From assembly GCF_019947135.1 (NCBI RefSeq), contig NZ_JAGSHT010000017.1:62001-126000 (forward strand): a stretch of 64,000 bases of DNA, in the 5' to 3' direction. Source of the DNA: Occultella gossypii (GTDB taxonomy: Bacteria; Actinomycetota; Actinomycetes; Actinomycetales; Beutenbergiaceae). Positions 25,096 to 34,320 of this stretch are shown one piece after another. Below the pieces are notes generated by a model that ran no database searches, was not told where the DNA came from, and worked only from the letters and a program-made list of their open reading frames with translations. Positions within the stretch are counted from its first letter, which is position 1. Every line of letters begins with the position of its first letter. The position numbers were made by a program, and so were the translations under genes.

Positions 25096-26283
25096 TCATG
25101 CCGTGAGTGGGTCGAGTCCGTGCCACGGGAACACGCTGCGGCGGGTCGCCATGATGGCGCGGTCGACCGGATCGTCCGGGTCGAACCCATCCACCCAGGT
25201 CCGGAACGTCACGTCCACGCCGTCGCCCATCGTCCGGGGTGCGTCCAGGTCCCCGAGTGCGGCGACCTCCTCGCGCCAGGACGCGGGCACCGGCGTCGAG
25301 CCCGGCAGGTCCACGCCGGCGCTCACCGCGACGAGGTGGGCCCAGGCCCGCGGCACCGTGGAGAGGATGTCGTAGCCACCGCCGCCGGTCGCGAGCCAGC
25401 GCCCCCCGGCGTGGCGCTCGGCCAGCTCACCGATCAGCACCGCCGCGGCGCGCAGCCCGTCCATCGAGATGTCCATGGTGGTCAGCGGGTCCCGGCGGTG
25501 GGTGTCGCAGCCGTGCTGGCTGACGACGACCTGCGGGGCGAACTCCTCGGCCAGCGGCGCCACCACGGCTTCGATGGCGCGCAGCCAGGGGACGTCCGAG
25601 GTGTGCGCGGGCAACGGCACGTTCACCGCGCTGCCGCGGGCGTTCGGCCCACCGACATCCTGAGCGAAACCGGTCCCTGGAAACAGGGACTCCCCGCTCT
25701 GGTGCACCGAGACCGTGACCACCCGGGGGTCGTCCCAGAAGGCCCGCTCCACACCGTCGCCGTGGTGGGCATCGATGTCCACGTACAGGACCCGCTCACA
25801 CCCGTGCTCCAGCAGCCACTGGATCGCTGCCGCGACGTCGTTGTAGATGCAGAAGCCGGACGCCGCGGCCGCCATCGCGTGGTGCATGCCGCCGGCGAGG
25901 CTGACCGCGTGCCGGGACCGGCCGGACCAGACCTCCTCCGCGCCCGCCACGGTCGCACCGACGATCCGCGCAGAGGCCTCGTGCACCCTCGGGAAGACCG
26001 GGTTGTCGGTGGTGCCCAGGCCCCGGACCAGGTCGGGGCGGCCGTCACCACCGGCGCGGACCGCGGCGATGAAATCCCGGTCATGCACCGTCGCGAGCAG
26101 CTCGTCGCTGGCCTCGGCGGCCTCGAGCGTGCGCAGCCCCGGCGTGTCCAGGAGGCCGAGCGCGCGGATCAGATCCATCGTGAGTCGCAGCCGGGCGGGT
26201 GCCATCGGGTGCCCGACGCCGAAGTCGTATCCCAGCAGCTCGGAACTCCAGGCAAGTGCGACGGACGCGGGCGGCGTGGGCAT
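25096..26283 (-). CDS. acuC: AcuC-like histone deacetylase family protein
   Basis: A 395-residue zinc amidohydrolase of the arginase/deacetylase superfamily. Visible motifs are AGGMHHAMAAAASGFCIYND (paired catalytic histidines), LYVDIDAHHGDGVERAFWDD (Asp/His metal ligands), VVSQHGCDTHRRDPLT (the second Asp ligand region) and TGGGGYDI. In Bacillus, AcuC deacetylates acetyl-CoA synthetase, so here it most likely deacylates metabolic enzymes. It is transcribed away from trkH across a 75-base gap. Confidence 0.92.
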   Translation of the reverse strand: MPTPPASVALAWSSELLGYDFGVGHPMAPARLRLTMDLIRALGLLDTPGLRTLEAAEASDELLATVHDRDFIAAVRAGGDGRPDLVRGLGTTDNPVFPRVHEASARIVGATVAGAEEVWSGRSRHAVSLAGGMHHAMAAAASGFCIYNDVAAAIQWLLEHGCERVLYVDIDAHHGDGVERAFWDDPRVVTVSVHQSGESLFPGTGFAQDVGGPNARGSAVNVPLPAHTSDVPWLRAIEAVVAPLAEEFAPQVVVSQHGCDTHRRDPLTTMDISMDGLRAAAVLIGELAERHAGGRWLATGGGGYDILSTVPRAWAHLVAVSAGVDLPGSTPVPASWREEVAALGDLDAPRTMGDGVDVTFRTWVDGFDPDDPVDRAIMATRRSVFPWHGLDPLTA

Positions 26284-26358
26284 GGTTCACCGTAACGCCA
26301 CCAGCGTTTTGGTGGCACAGTAGGCTCCGCATCGTCGGGACAGGGGTGAGGAGAGCGG

Positions 26359-27735
26359 GTGGCGCGAGAGATCCCGTCGTTGCTACGCGCCGGACGCGAT
26401 GCCGTCGATGCCATCGCCCGGCACTCGCCCGCCCGGCTGACCCTGATGGTCTTCCTCGGGGTGATCGCGGTCGTCACCGCGCTGTTGTCGCTGCCGATCG
26501 CGACCACCAGCGGCGAGTCGGCACCGTTCATGAATGCGCTGTTCATGGCCACCTCGGCCGTGTGCGTCACCGGCCTGACGATCGTGGACGTGGCCAGCTA
26601 CTGGTCCACGTTCGGGCACGTGGTGATCATGTTCGCGATCATGGTCGGCGGCCTCGGTGTGATGACCCTGGCCTCGATCCTCGGGCTGGCCGTGTCCCGC
26701 CGGATCGGGCTGACCCAGCGCCTGCTCGCCGCGCAGGAGACGAAGACCACCCGGCTCGGGGAGGTCGGCACGCTGATCCGGGCGGTCATCATCGCCTCGC
26801 TGAGCCTGACCACGGTGCTCGCGATCGTGCTCATCCCCCGGTTCCTGACGTTGGGCGAGAGCCTGGGCTCGGCGGCCTGGAACGGGTGGTTCCTGGCGGT
26901 CTCGATCTTCAACAACGCCGGTATCGGGATCCTCCCCGGGGGCCTGAACGCCTACGTCGGGGACTGGTGGATGTGCCTGCCGATCATCGTCGGCACGTTC
27001 GTCGGCGCGCTCGGTTTCCCGGTGATCCTGTCCGTGGCGACCAACCTGCGCCAGCCGCGCCGGTGGACGCTGCACGCGAAACTCACTCTGATCACCAGCG
27101 CCGGGCTGTTCGTTCTCGGTGCGGTGCTCATCGGTGCCTTCGAATGGACCAACCCGGCCACGTTCGGCAGTCTCCCGGTGGGCGACCGGATCGTCGGATC
27201 GCTGCTCGCCGGCGTCACACCGCGCTCGTCCGGGTTCTCCACGGTCGACATCGGCGAGATGCGCGAAGCCACCTGGTTCATGCAGGACGCGCTGATGTTC
27301 GTCGGCGGGGGTAGCGCCTCCACGGGCGGCGGGATCAAGGTGACCACGTTCGCGGTGATGCTGCTGGCCATCGTCGCCGAGGCCCGCGGCGACCGGGACA
27401 TCGAGGCCTTCGGGCGCCGGATCGAGCTGAGCATCGTCCGGTTGGCGATCGCGGTGTCCTTCATCGGCGCCACGTTCGTGGGCCTGGCCACCCTTGCTCT
27501 GCTGGTCCAGACGGACCTGCACCTGGACGTGATCCTGTTCGAGGTGATCTCGGCGTTCGCGACGTGCGGTCTGAGCACCGGAATCACGGAGGACCTGCCG
27601 ACGTCGTCGCACTACGTGCTGGTCACGCTGATGTTCGCGGGCCGGACCGGGACAATGACACTTGCTGCCGCGCTCGCCCTGCGTCAACGACGCCGGGTCA
27701 TCCGGATGCCCGAGGAGAGGCCGATCATTGGTTGA
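26359..27735 (+). CDS. trkH: TrkH family potassium uptake protein
   Basis: A 458-residue polytopic channel subunit for K+ uptake. The selectivity-filter glycines lie in repeated pore loops: ATSAVCVTGLTIVD (about residues 68-81), SIFNNAGIGILPGG (about 181-194), SLLAGVTPRSSGFSTVD and SAFATCGLSTGITEDL. About ten hydrophobic helices flank these loops. It starts with GTG, with AGGAGAG upstream, and its last eight bases overlap the trkA start, so the pair is co-translated. Confidence 0.95.
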   Translation: MAREIPSLLRAGRDAVDAIARHSPARLTLMVFLGVIAVVTALLSLPIATTSGESAPFMNALFMATSAVCVTGLTIVDVASYWSTFGHVVIMFAIMVGGLGVMTLASILGLAVSRRIGLTQRLLAAQETKTTRLGEVGTLIRAVIIASLSLTTVLAIVLIPRFLTLGESLGSAAWNGWFLAVSIFNNAGIGILPGGLNAYVGDWWMCLPIIVGTFVGALGFPVILSVATNLRQPRRWTLHAKLTLITSAGLFVLGAVLIGAFEWTNPATFGSLPVGDRIVGSLLAGVTPRSSGFSTVDIGEMREATWFMQDALMFVGGGSASTGGGIKVTTFAVMLLAIVAEARGDRDIEAFGRRIELSIVRLAIAVSFIGATFVGLATLALLVQTDLHLDVILFEVISAFATCGLSTGITEDLPTSSHYVLVTLMFAGRTGTMTLAAALALRQRRRVIRMPEERPIIG

Positions 27736-28426
27736 GAACAGAGCACGAGGGAACACGGCCAAGGCCGCGCGGCCGAGCAGCGATGCCGGGGTGCTGGTGG
27801 TCGGGCTCGGCCGCTTCGGCGCCTCGCTCGCCGCCACCCTCGACGAGCTGGGCCGCGACGTGCTGGCCGTGGAGCGCGACCCGGACCTGATCCAGACCTG
27901 GAGCGGGCGGCTGCCACTGGTGGAGGCCGACGCCACGAACGCCGACGCGCTGGTCCAGCTCGGCGCCAAGGACTTCCCGATCGCGGTGGTCGGCGTCGGC
28001 ACGTCGCTGGAGGCGAGCGTGCTGATCACCGCGAACCTGGTGGATCTGGGCACGCCGCTGATCTGGGCCAAGGCGATCTCCGCCGAGCACGGCCGGATCC
28101 TGCAGCGCATCGGCGCGCACCACGTCGTCTACCCCGAGCACGACGCCGGCGCCCGGGTGGCGCACCTGGTCTCCGGGCGGATGCTGGACTTCATCGAGCT
28201 CGAGGACGGGTTCACGATCGTCAAGATGCGCCCGCCGCAGGAGACGCACGGGTTCACCGTCGGCGAGTCGCACATCCGCAAGAAGTACGGGGTCACCGTG
28301 ATCGGTGTGAAGCCGCCGGGGCAGCCGTTCGAGTACGCGACCGAGAGCACCCGCATCGATGCGGAGGACACCCTGATCCTCTCCGGTGACACGGTGCTGC
28401 TGGAGAAGTTCGCGCGCCGGCCCTGA
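27728..28426 (+). CDS. trkA: TrkA family potassium uptake regulatory subunit
   Basis: A cytoplasmic gating subunit with an N-terminal RCK/TrkA-N Rossmann domain (VLVVGLGRFGASLAATLDE, then VEADATNADALVQLGAKDF) and a C-terminal TrkA-C domain (HGFTVGESHIRKKYGVTVI region). From the TTG at 27728 it has 232 residues. This start overlaps the trkH stop and has AGGAGAGG about nine bases upstream. No ATG or GTG exists between it and the Rossmann motif that gives a better N-terminus, except GTGs at the motif itself. It binds nucleotides and controls TrkH. Confidence 0.92.
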   Translation: MVENRARGNTAKAARPSSDAGVLVVGLGRFGASLAATLDELGRDVLAVERDPDLIQTWSGRLPLVEADATNADALVQLGAKDFPIAVVGVGTSLEASVLITANLVDLGTPLIWAKAISAEHGRILQRIGAHHVVYPEHDAGARVAHLVSGRMLDFIELEDGFTIVKMRPPQETHGFTVGESHIRKKYGVTVIGVKPPGQPFEYATESTRIDAEDTLILSGDTVLLEKFARRP

Positions 28427-28491
28427 GCGCCGCCAGCCGCCGCCCGACGGCGGGGGTTGCCCCAGTTGTGTCCCCGGCGGGTGGTCGCAGG

Positions 28492-29325
28492 TCAGGTCAG
28501 GTCGCGGCCGAGTTCCACGGACCGGGCCCGCGCCGCGTCCACGGCCGCGATGACCGCGGCCCGCACGCCCCGCTCGTCGAGCTCGCGCACTCCCGCGACG
28601 GTGGTGCCGGCCGGCGAGGAGACCCGCTCCCGCAGGATCGCCGGGTGCTCGCCGGAGGCCAGCGCCATCGCGCCGGACCCGGCGACCGTGGCCCGGGCCA
28701 GGTCGAGTGCCACGTCCCGGCTGAGCCCGCCCAGGACGCCGGCCTCGGCGAGGGCGTCGATCAGGTAGAAGACGTACGCCGGGCCCGAGCCGGAGATCCC
28801 GGTGACCACGTCCTGATAGGCCTCGTCCACCCGCAGCACCGTGCCGGTCCCGGCCAGCAGCTGCTCGGTCCGGTCCAGGTGCTCGGCCGTGGCGCTCGTC
28901 CCGGCGCTGAGCACGCTGACGCCGTGCCCGATCGTGGCAGGCGTGTTCGGCATCACCCGCACCACGGGGTTGGTACCGCTGAGCCGGGACTCCAGATACG
29001 CCGTCGGGATCCCGGCGGCGATCGAGACCACCAGCGCGGCCGCATCCAGCACCCCGTCGATCTCGCTCGCGAGCGCTCCCACGTCCTTCGGCTTGACGGC
29101 GATGACCACCGCACCGACGCCGTCGACGGCCTCGGTGTTCGTGGCGCACCAGCGCACGCCGTGGCGCTGCGCCACGGCGGCGCCGTGCTCGGCCCGACCG
29201 TCGCTGATCCGGATCCGCTCGGCCCCGACGGCACCGATTAGGGAGACCAGGATGGCCTCCCCCATCACGCCGGCGCCGATCAGGGCGACGTCCGCCCCGG
29301 CACCTGACTCGTTCCCGATCGGCAC
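28492..29325 (-). CDS. proC: pyrroline-5-carboxylate reductase
   Basis: The last enzyme of proline synthesis, reducing pyrroline-5-carboxylate with NAD(P)H. The Rossmann motif VALIGAGVMGEAILVSL is at the N-terminus. The family blocks VVRVMPNTPATIGHGVSVL, GISGSGPAYVFYLIDALAEA and SPAGTTVAGVRELDERGVR are all present. The GTG at 29325 gives 277 residues and has AGGAAGG eight bases upstream. A GTG at 29361, overlapping the upstream gene by GTGA, would add 12 residues and is the alternative. It converges with trkA. Confidence 0.95.
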   Translation of the reverse strand: MPIGNESGAGADVALIGAGVMGEAILVSLIGAVGAERIRISDGRAEHGAAVAQRHGVRWCATNTEAVDGVGAVVIAVKPKDVGALASEIDGVLDAAALVVSIAAGIPTAYLESRLSGTNPVVRVMPNTPATIGHGVSVLSAGTSATAEHLDRTEQLLAGTGTVLRVDEAYQDVVTGISGSGPAYVFYLIDALAEAGVLGGLSRDVALDLARATVAGSGAMALASGEHPAILRERVSSPAGTTVAGVRELDERGVRAAVIAAVDAARARSVELGRDLT

Positions 29326-29357
29326 GTCGATGTCCTTCCTCGGCGGTTGTGCGGTAC

Positions 29358-29948
29358 TCACAGCGGGTAGGCCTGGTACACGCCGCGGACGGAGTCGGCG
29401 TCCGGACCATCGACGACGAAGCCGACGGTGCCGTTCGTCCACACGGCCCGGCCTGCGCCGTCGGCCGCCTCGAGGATCTGGAAGGTGCCGGCGGCGGCAC
29501 CCGCGACGTCGACCTGACCGTCCTCGACCACGTCGGCGCCGTCGAGGGCGGCCACGGCCGGCAGTGCCGCGGCGGCCTCCTCGACGCTCTCCCACTGGCC
29601 GACCCGGACGGTCACGTCACCGTCGGCACCGGTGTAGGTGAGCTGCCACCCCTCGATGGCGCCGGCCGTCACCATCGCCTCGTCGGCGACCTGTGCGCTG
29701 ACGGCGTAGCCGAGCACGGTGTCCGGGAGCGCCGCGAGCAGTGCGGTGCTCGTGTCCCGCGCGATCGGCTCGGCCTCCGGGGTGGGTACCGGCCCGGTGG
29801 TGGTGATCGTCACCGACGGGTCACCGGCGTCGCCCCGGCCGGACAGCAGCATCGCGACGAACACGGTGATCACCGCGACCACGGCGATCACGAGCACGCC
29901 GATGCTGACGGTGCGCCGGTTCAGTTCGAGTTTGCCGATCGCGGCCAT
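29358..29948 (-). CDS. hypothetical single-pass membrane protein
   Basis: No family is recognised. The 196-residue protein has a short basic N-terminus, one hydrophobic helix (about residues 15-35) and an extracytoplasmic part. This part starts with a Thr/Pro-rich spacer and continues as a small alpha/beta-looking domain rich in Val, Ala and Asp (repeats of strand-like VRVGQWESVEEAAAALPAVA). The topology suggests an exported, membrane-tethered domain. It is immediately upstream of proC, within 32 bases, and may be co-transcribed with it. Confidence 0.7.
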   Translation of the reverse strand: MAAIGKLELNRRTVSIGVLVIAVVAVITVFVAMLLSGRGDAGDPSVTITTTGPVPTPEAEPIARDTSTALLAALPDTVLGYAVSAQVADEAMVTAGAIEGWQLTYTGADGDVTVRVGQWESVEEAAAALPAVAALDGADVVEDGQVDVAGAAAGTFQILEAADGAGRAVWTNGTVGFVVDGPDADSVRGVYQAYPL

Positions 29949-29996
29949 GGACGTCCCTTCGCGTGAGTCCGGGCCAGCCTAATGGGCCGCCCTTGC

Positions 29997-30989
29997 TCAG
30001 CCGTCCGCGTCGGGCCTCCCGGTTCGGTACGCGTCGGCCATCTCCCGATGCCATTGCCGCGCCGGGTCCTCCGGCCGCGCCGTCACGGTGGCGATCGTCA
30101 GCGCCGGTGCGTCGACGGCCTCGCAGCGCGCGCGCCATGTCCCGTTCGGATCGATGAGACCCGACGGCTCGTGTGGTGCCTTGTCACTGTGCACGGCGTA
30201 GCTGATCCACATCCCGTCGTGGCGGGCCGCGACGAGCGCCGACGACGTGAGTGTCCCGTCCGCCCCGGGATCCCCAGGCCCGGCAGTGGAGTACAGGACG
30301 CAGTCCGCGCCGAGCGCAAGGTAGTCGCGGTAGACCTCGGGGAAGAGGACTTCGAGCCCCGAGGTGCAGCCGAACGTGACACCGTCCACCTCGAACAGGG
30401 TCGGGCCAGTGCCCGCCGCGTAGAGGTAGGTCGCCTTGGTCCGGGACAGCAGTCGTTCGTCGTATTTCGCGTGGAGGCGACCGCCCGAGTCGATGATCAG
30501 CAGGCTCAGGTGCGGGCGAACGGCGTCCGCGGCCGGGCGGGTCACCGCGCCGATCACCACCCAGATGGCCCGCTCCGCAGCCCTGGCCCGGATCCGGGAC
30601 AGGGCCGCAGCCTGGGCATCCCAGGCGAACCGTGTCCAGTCCGCCTCGGCCACCTCACCCGGCACCGACGAGAGCAGCTGCTTCGACGGGAAGCACAGGG
30701 CCGCCTCGGGCAGATGCAGGAGCGTCGCACCCAGCCGCGCGGCCTCGTCGATCAGCGTCACCACCTCATCGCCGGCCGCAGCGAAGCCGGCGACGTCGCC
30801 CGGATCCTCCCGTGGCCTCGTCTGCGCGACGGCCACCCGCACGGACGCGCCGTCCGGCTCGTGCTCCGCGCGGGTCGGGCCCGGCTCCGTGTCGGTGCGG
30901 ACGAGGTGCCGGCGGGCCGCCGTGTACGACTCGCCGGTGCGCGCGGCCCGGTCACGAATCTTGTTCTTGAGTGCTCGATCGATCGTCAT
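29997..30989 (-). CDS. nitrilase-fold (carbon-nitrogen hydrolase) protein with an N-terminal RTGESY motif; catalytic Cys replaced
   Basis: A 330-residue protein with two parts. Residues 5-30 hold KNKIRDRAARTGESYTAARR, a short basic helical motif I recall from the N-termini of varied actinobacterial proteins. Residues 50-325 form a carbon-nitrogen hydrolase domain, with the catalytic Glu in LHLPEAALCF (E95) and a lysine in YDERLLSRTKATY. At the nucleophile position, where the family reads ICYExxFPE, this protein has SGLEVLFPE, so Gly211 stands in for Cys. A cysteine occurs three residues earlier (C208). It may be a pseudoenzyme or a shifted active site. The ATG at 30989 begins the RTGESY module. 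Confidence 0.78.
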   Translation of the reverse strand: MTIDRALKNKIRDRAARTGESYTAARRHLVRTDTEPGPTRAEHEPDGASVRVAVAQTRPREDPGDVAGFAAAGDEVVTLIDEAARLGATLLHLPEAALCFPSKQLLSSVPGEVAEADWTRFAWDAQAAALSRIRARAAERAIWVVIGAVTRPAADAVRPHLSLLIIDSGGRLHAKYDERLLSRTKATYLYAAGTGPTLFEVDGVTFGCTSGLEVLFPEVYRDYLALGADCVLYSTAGPGDPGADGTLTSSALVAARHDGMWISYAVHSDKAPHEPSGLIDPNGTWRARCEAVDAPALTIATVTARPEDPARQWHREMADAYRTGRPDADG

Positions 30990-31299
30990 GTCAACTCCGA
31001 TGCCCCGCCCCGGCTCCCCCCAGCGGTACCCGGTGCACGGCGTCCGAGTGTCTGACGACGGCGACCTGAGACCGAGTCCCTTTGCCTCCGGTTGCGCAAC
31101 GGTGCAGTGGACCGAGCTGGGGTCGGTCCGAGGAGGTTCGGCGTAGGCCACGCCGGAAGAACAGGAACGACGTTACCCGGTGCCGTGGTGGGCGCGGGTC
31201 CTTCGACACGCGGTGCGATCCGCGTCGCTTCGTCGCGGCATTCCTGAGTTCGGCCGTCCCGGTTGTGTCAGGATCAGCCAAGACTGAGAGGACGGACTC

Positions 31300-31338
31300 A
31301 TGGTTGCTATGGGCGCTCGGCCCGGGGTGATCCGATGA
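31300..31338 (+). CDS. candidate 12-codon leader ORF overlapping the cls-like start
   Basis: The 345-base gap 30990-31334 contains no full-length gene. Near its end, GAGAGGACGGACTC precedes an ATG at 31300 that opens a 12-codon frame (MVAMGARPGVIR). Its TGA overlaps the ATG of the cardiolipin synthase-like gene (ATGA at 31335). It has a better SD than the main start, so it could deliver ribosomes by coupling. No codon bias argues for a sensing role. Confidence 0.35.
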   Translation: MVAMGARPGVIR

Positions 31339-32774
31339 CGACGCTCCTGATCGGCTTGCTGGTCTTCCTGATCAACCTGGTTGCCCTCGGTCTGGTGCCG
31401 GAGCGGCGGCGCCCGTCCTCGGCGATGGCGTGGCTGCTGTTGATCTTCTTCCTGCCGGGCGTCGGCCTGCTGCTGTTCCTGCTGATCGGCAGCACGTTCG
31501 TGCCGCGGAAGCGCCGCGAGGAGCAGCGTGTGGCGGGTGAGCTGATCCGAGCCGGCCTGGCCGGGGTCCCCGCGCTGCCCCCCTCGCCCGAGCGGCCGGA
31601 CTGGCTCGACCCGGTGATGGTGCTGAACCGGCGACTGGCGTGGATGCCGGCAGTGCAGAACAACTCGGCCGAGCTGTTCTCCGGCTACGAGGAGTCGATC
31701 CAGGCGAAGGCGGACCTGGTCCGCACCGCCGAACGCTACGTCCACGTCGAGTACTTCATGCTGTGCCGGGACACCACCAGCGAGCCCTTCATCGCAGCCC
31801 TGCTGGAGGTCGCCGCGCGCGGTGTGAAGGTGCGCGTGCTCTTCGACCATCTCTCCACCATCGGTTTGCCCGGCCACAAGGAGTTGCTGGCCACGTTCGA
31901 TCAGGCGGGCGTCGAATGGCACCCGATGCTGCCGATCCAGCCGCTGAAGGGCCAGTGGCGTCGGCCGGACCTGCGAAACCACCGCAAGATCGTGGTCGTC
32001 GACGGCCGGACGGGGTTCGTCGGATCGCAGAACATGATCGACTCGAGCTACCACAAGAAGAAGCACGAGGCCAACGGTCGGAAATGGCGCGAGCTGACCG
32101 CGAGGGTCGAGGGCCCCGTCGTCCAGTCCCTCAACCTCGTGTTCGCCTCCGACTGGTTCATCGAGACCAACGAGCGGTTGCGCGACTACGTCCAGACCGA
32201 GGAGTTCCCCGAGGATCAGGGTGATCTCACCTGCCAGATCGTGCCGAGCGGTCCGGGATTCCCGGACGAGAACAATCTCCGTCTCTTCAACGCACTGATC
32301 TACGGGGCATAGGAGCGGCTGTCCATCACCAGCCCCTACTTCGTGCCCGACGAGTCACTCCTCTCCGCCATCACGACCGCGGCACAGCGCGGCGTCGCCG
32401 TCGAGCTGTTCGTCAGCGAGAAGGGCGAGCAGTTGATGGTGAGCCATGCCCAGTGCTCCTATTACCGGTTCCTCCTGGAGGCCGGCGTCCGGATCTTCAG
32501 GTATCCGTACCCGTTCGTTCTGCACGCGAAGCACTTCTCCGTCGACGACCACACCGCCGTCATCGGCTCCAGCAACATGGACATCAGATCGTTCAACCTC
32601 GACTTCGAGGTGTCGATGATGTGCACCGGAGGTTCCTTCGTGGCGGAGCTGCGCGAGGTCGAGGACGCCTACCGCTCGGTCTGCCGCGAGCTGACCCTCA
32701 CGGAGTGGAAGAAGCGCCCGCTGACGCAACGGTGGCTCGACAACGTCATGCGATTGACGTCCGCCGTCCAGTGA
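31335..32774 (+). pseudogene. cardiolipin synthase-like phospholipase D protein interrupted by an in-frame amber codon
   Basis: The frame from 31335 runs through a PLDc_N membrane region (two helices, residues 1-60), the first HKD motif in NHRKIVVVDGRTGFVGSQNM and on to LFNALIYGA. A TAG follows at 32310-32312. The same frame continues with ERLSITSPYFVPDESLL and the second HKD motif LHAKHFSVDDHTAVIGSSNM to a TGA at 32774. Both HKD motifs are needed for one PLD active site, so the 325-residue truncated product should be inactive. CAG or AAG to TAG would explain it. The downstream part lacks an SD of its own (nearest GTG 32343). The rest of the frame is undamaged, so the lesion is recent, a sequencing error, or read through. 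Confidence 0.88.
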
Positions 32775-32861
32775 CCTTCCCCCACGCGCCAACGGCCACC
32801 CGTCCACACACCCGCAGCGCGCCTCGGTCTGGTGTCGTAGGTCGGCGGTACCGTCGTGGAC

Positions 32862-34265
32862 ATGAGTTCGACCGCCCGCGCCCAGCGCCCCGTCCACCGC
32901 TGCACCGAGTGCGGCTGGAGCACGGCGAAGTGGGTGGGCCGGTGCGGCGAATGCCAGGCGTGGGGCACGGTGGTCGAGGCCGGCGGCGCCCCCACCGGTC
33001 CGCGCACGGCCGTCTCCGCGCCGCTGCGGAGCCCGGCGCAGCCGATCGCGGACGTCGATGCCGAGGAGGCCCGGTTCCGGCCGACCGGCGTCGGGGAGTT
33101 CGACCGCGTGCTCGGCGGCGGGATCGTGCCGGGGGCGGTGGTGCTGCTGGCCGGCGAACCCGGCGTGGGCAAGTCGACCCTGCTGCTGGACGTGGCGGCG
33201 CGCGCGGCCGAGGGCGGCTCGAAGGTCCTCTACGTCACCGGTGAGGAGTCGGCGAGCCAGGTCCGCCTCCGCGCTGAGCGCATCGGCGCGATCCGGCCCG
33301 GCCTGCTGCTGGCCGCCGAGACCGACCTCGGCACCGTGCTCGGGCACATCGAGGCGAACGACCCGGACCTGCTCGTCATCGACTCCGTCCAGACCATCGC
33401 CTCCGCACAGGTGGACGGCTCCGCCGGCGGCGTATCCCAGGTCCGGGAGGTGGCCGCGGCGTTGATCGCCGTGGCCAAGCGCACCGCCACGCCGGTGGTG
33501 CTGGTGGGCCACGTGACCAAGGACGGGTCGATCGCCGGGCCGCGGGTCCTGGAGCACCTGGTGGACGTGGTCTGCCAGTTCGAGGGGGACAAGCACTCCG
33601 AGCTGCGGATGGTCCGCGCGGTGAAGAACCGGTACGGGACAACGGACGAGGTCGGCTGCTTCAGCCTGACCGAGACGGGCATCCATTCGCTGGCGGACCC
33701 GAGCGGACTGTTCCTGTCCGGCAAGCGGGACCCGGTGCCCGGCACCTGCGTCACGGTCACGCTGGACGGGCGCCGCCCGATGCCGACGGAGATCCAGGCA
33801 CTGACGAACCGCACCGTGATGCCGAACGCCCGCCGCACCACGGCCGGTGTGGACTCCTCGCGGGTGCTGATGACGCTCGCCGTACTCGGCTCCCGGGCGG
33901 GCATCGACACCTCTGGCATGGACATCTACGTCTCCACCGTCGGTGGGGCGCGGGCCCTCGAACCCGCCACGGACCTGGCCATCGCGCTCGCGGTGGTCAG
34001 CGCCCGGCAGGACTTCGAGCTCGTTGACGGCCTGGTGGCCATCGGCGAGGTGGGCCTCGCCGGGGACCTGCGCCCCGCCGTCGGCACCCGGCGGCGGCTG
34101 TCCGAGGTGGCCCGGCTCGGGTTCTCGCGGGCCATCATCCCGGCTGCGACGGACCTCGAGGGCGCCATGCCGGACGGCATCGACGTGGTCCGGGCCGAGG
34201 ACCTGCACCAGGCGATCACGGCGGCGCAGTTCGGCGTCCGGCGACGCCCGATCCGACTCGCGTAG
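32862..34265 (+). CDS. radA: DNA repair protein RadA
   Basis: A RecA-like helicase factor in recombinational repair, 467 residues from the ATG at 32862. A GTG two codons earlier is also possible. The N-terminal zinc finger is CTECGWSTAKWVGRCGEC. Walker A is GEPGVGKSTLLLDV, Walker B is DLLVIDSVQT, and the RadA-specific motif is KNRYGTTDEVG. A Lon-like C-terminal domain follows (VSTVGGARALEPATDLAIAL onward). DisA begins 55 bases later on the same strand, the classical radA-disA pairing. Confidence 0.97.
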   Translation: MSSTARAQRPVHRCTECGWSTAKWVGRCGECQAWGTVVEAGGAPTGPRTAVSAPLRSPAQPIADVDAEEARFRPTGVGEFDRVLGGGIVPGAVVLLAGEPGVGKSTLLLDVAARAAEGGSKVLYVTGEESASQVRLRAERIGAIRPGLLLAAETDLGTVLGHIEANDPDLLVIDSVQTIASAQVDGSAGGVSQVREVAAALIAVAKRTATPVVLVGHVTKDGSIAGPRVLEHLVDVVCQFEGDKHSELRMVRAVKNRYGTTDEVGCFSLTETGIHSLADPSGLFLSGKRDPVPGTCVTVTLDGRRPMPTEIQALTNRTVMPNARRTTAGVDSSRVLMTLAVLGSRAGIDTSGMDIYVSTVGGARALEPATDLAIALAVVSARQDFELVDGLVAIGEVGLAGDLRPAVGTRRRLSEVARLGFSRAIIPAATDLEGAMPDGIDVVRAEDLHQAITAAQFGVRRRPIRLA

Positions 34266-34320
34266 AGTTGGGCCGAGCTGCGTCGGCAGCGAAACTCTCG
34301 AACCTCGTTGGGGGACCTCA

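Noticed and set aside
26383-28110. A 575-codon minus-strand frame
   Set aside because: Antisense to trkH and trkA; no recognisable motif.
28437-28453. Hairpin CCGCCG-CCCGA-CGGCGG between trkA and proC
   Set aside because: Only six base pairs of pure GC, expected often by chance here, so not listed as a terminator.
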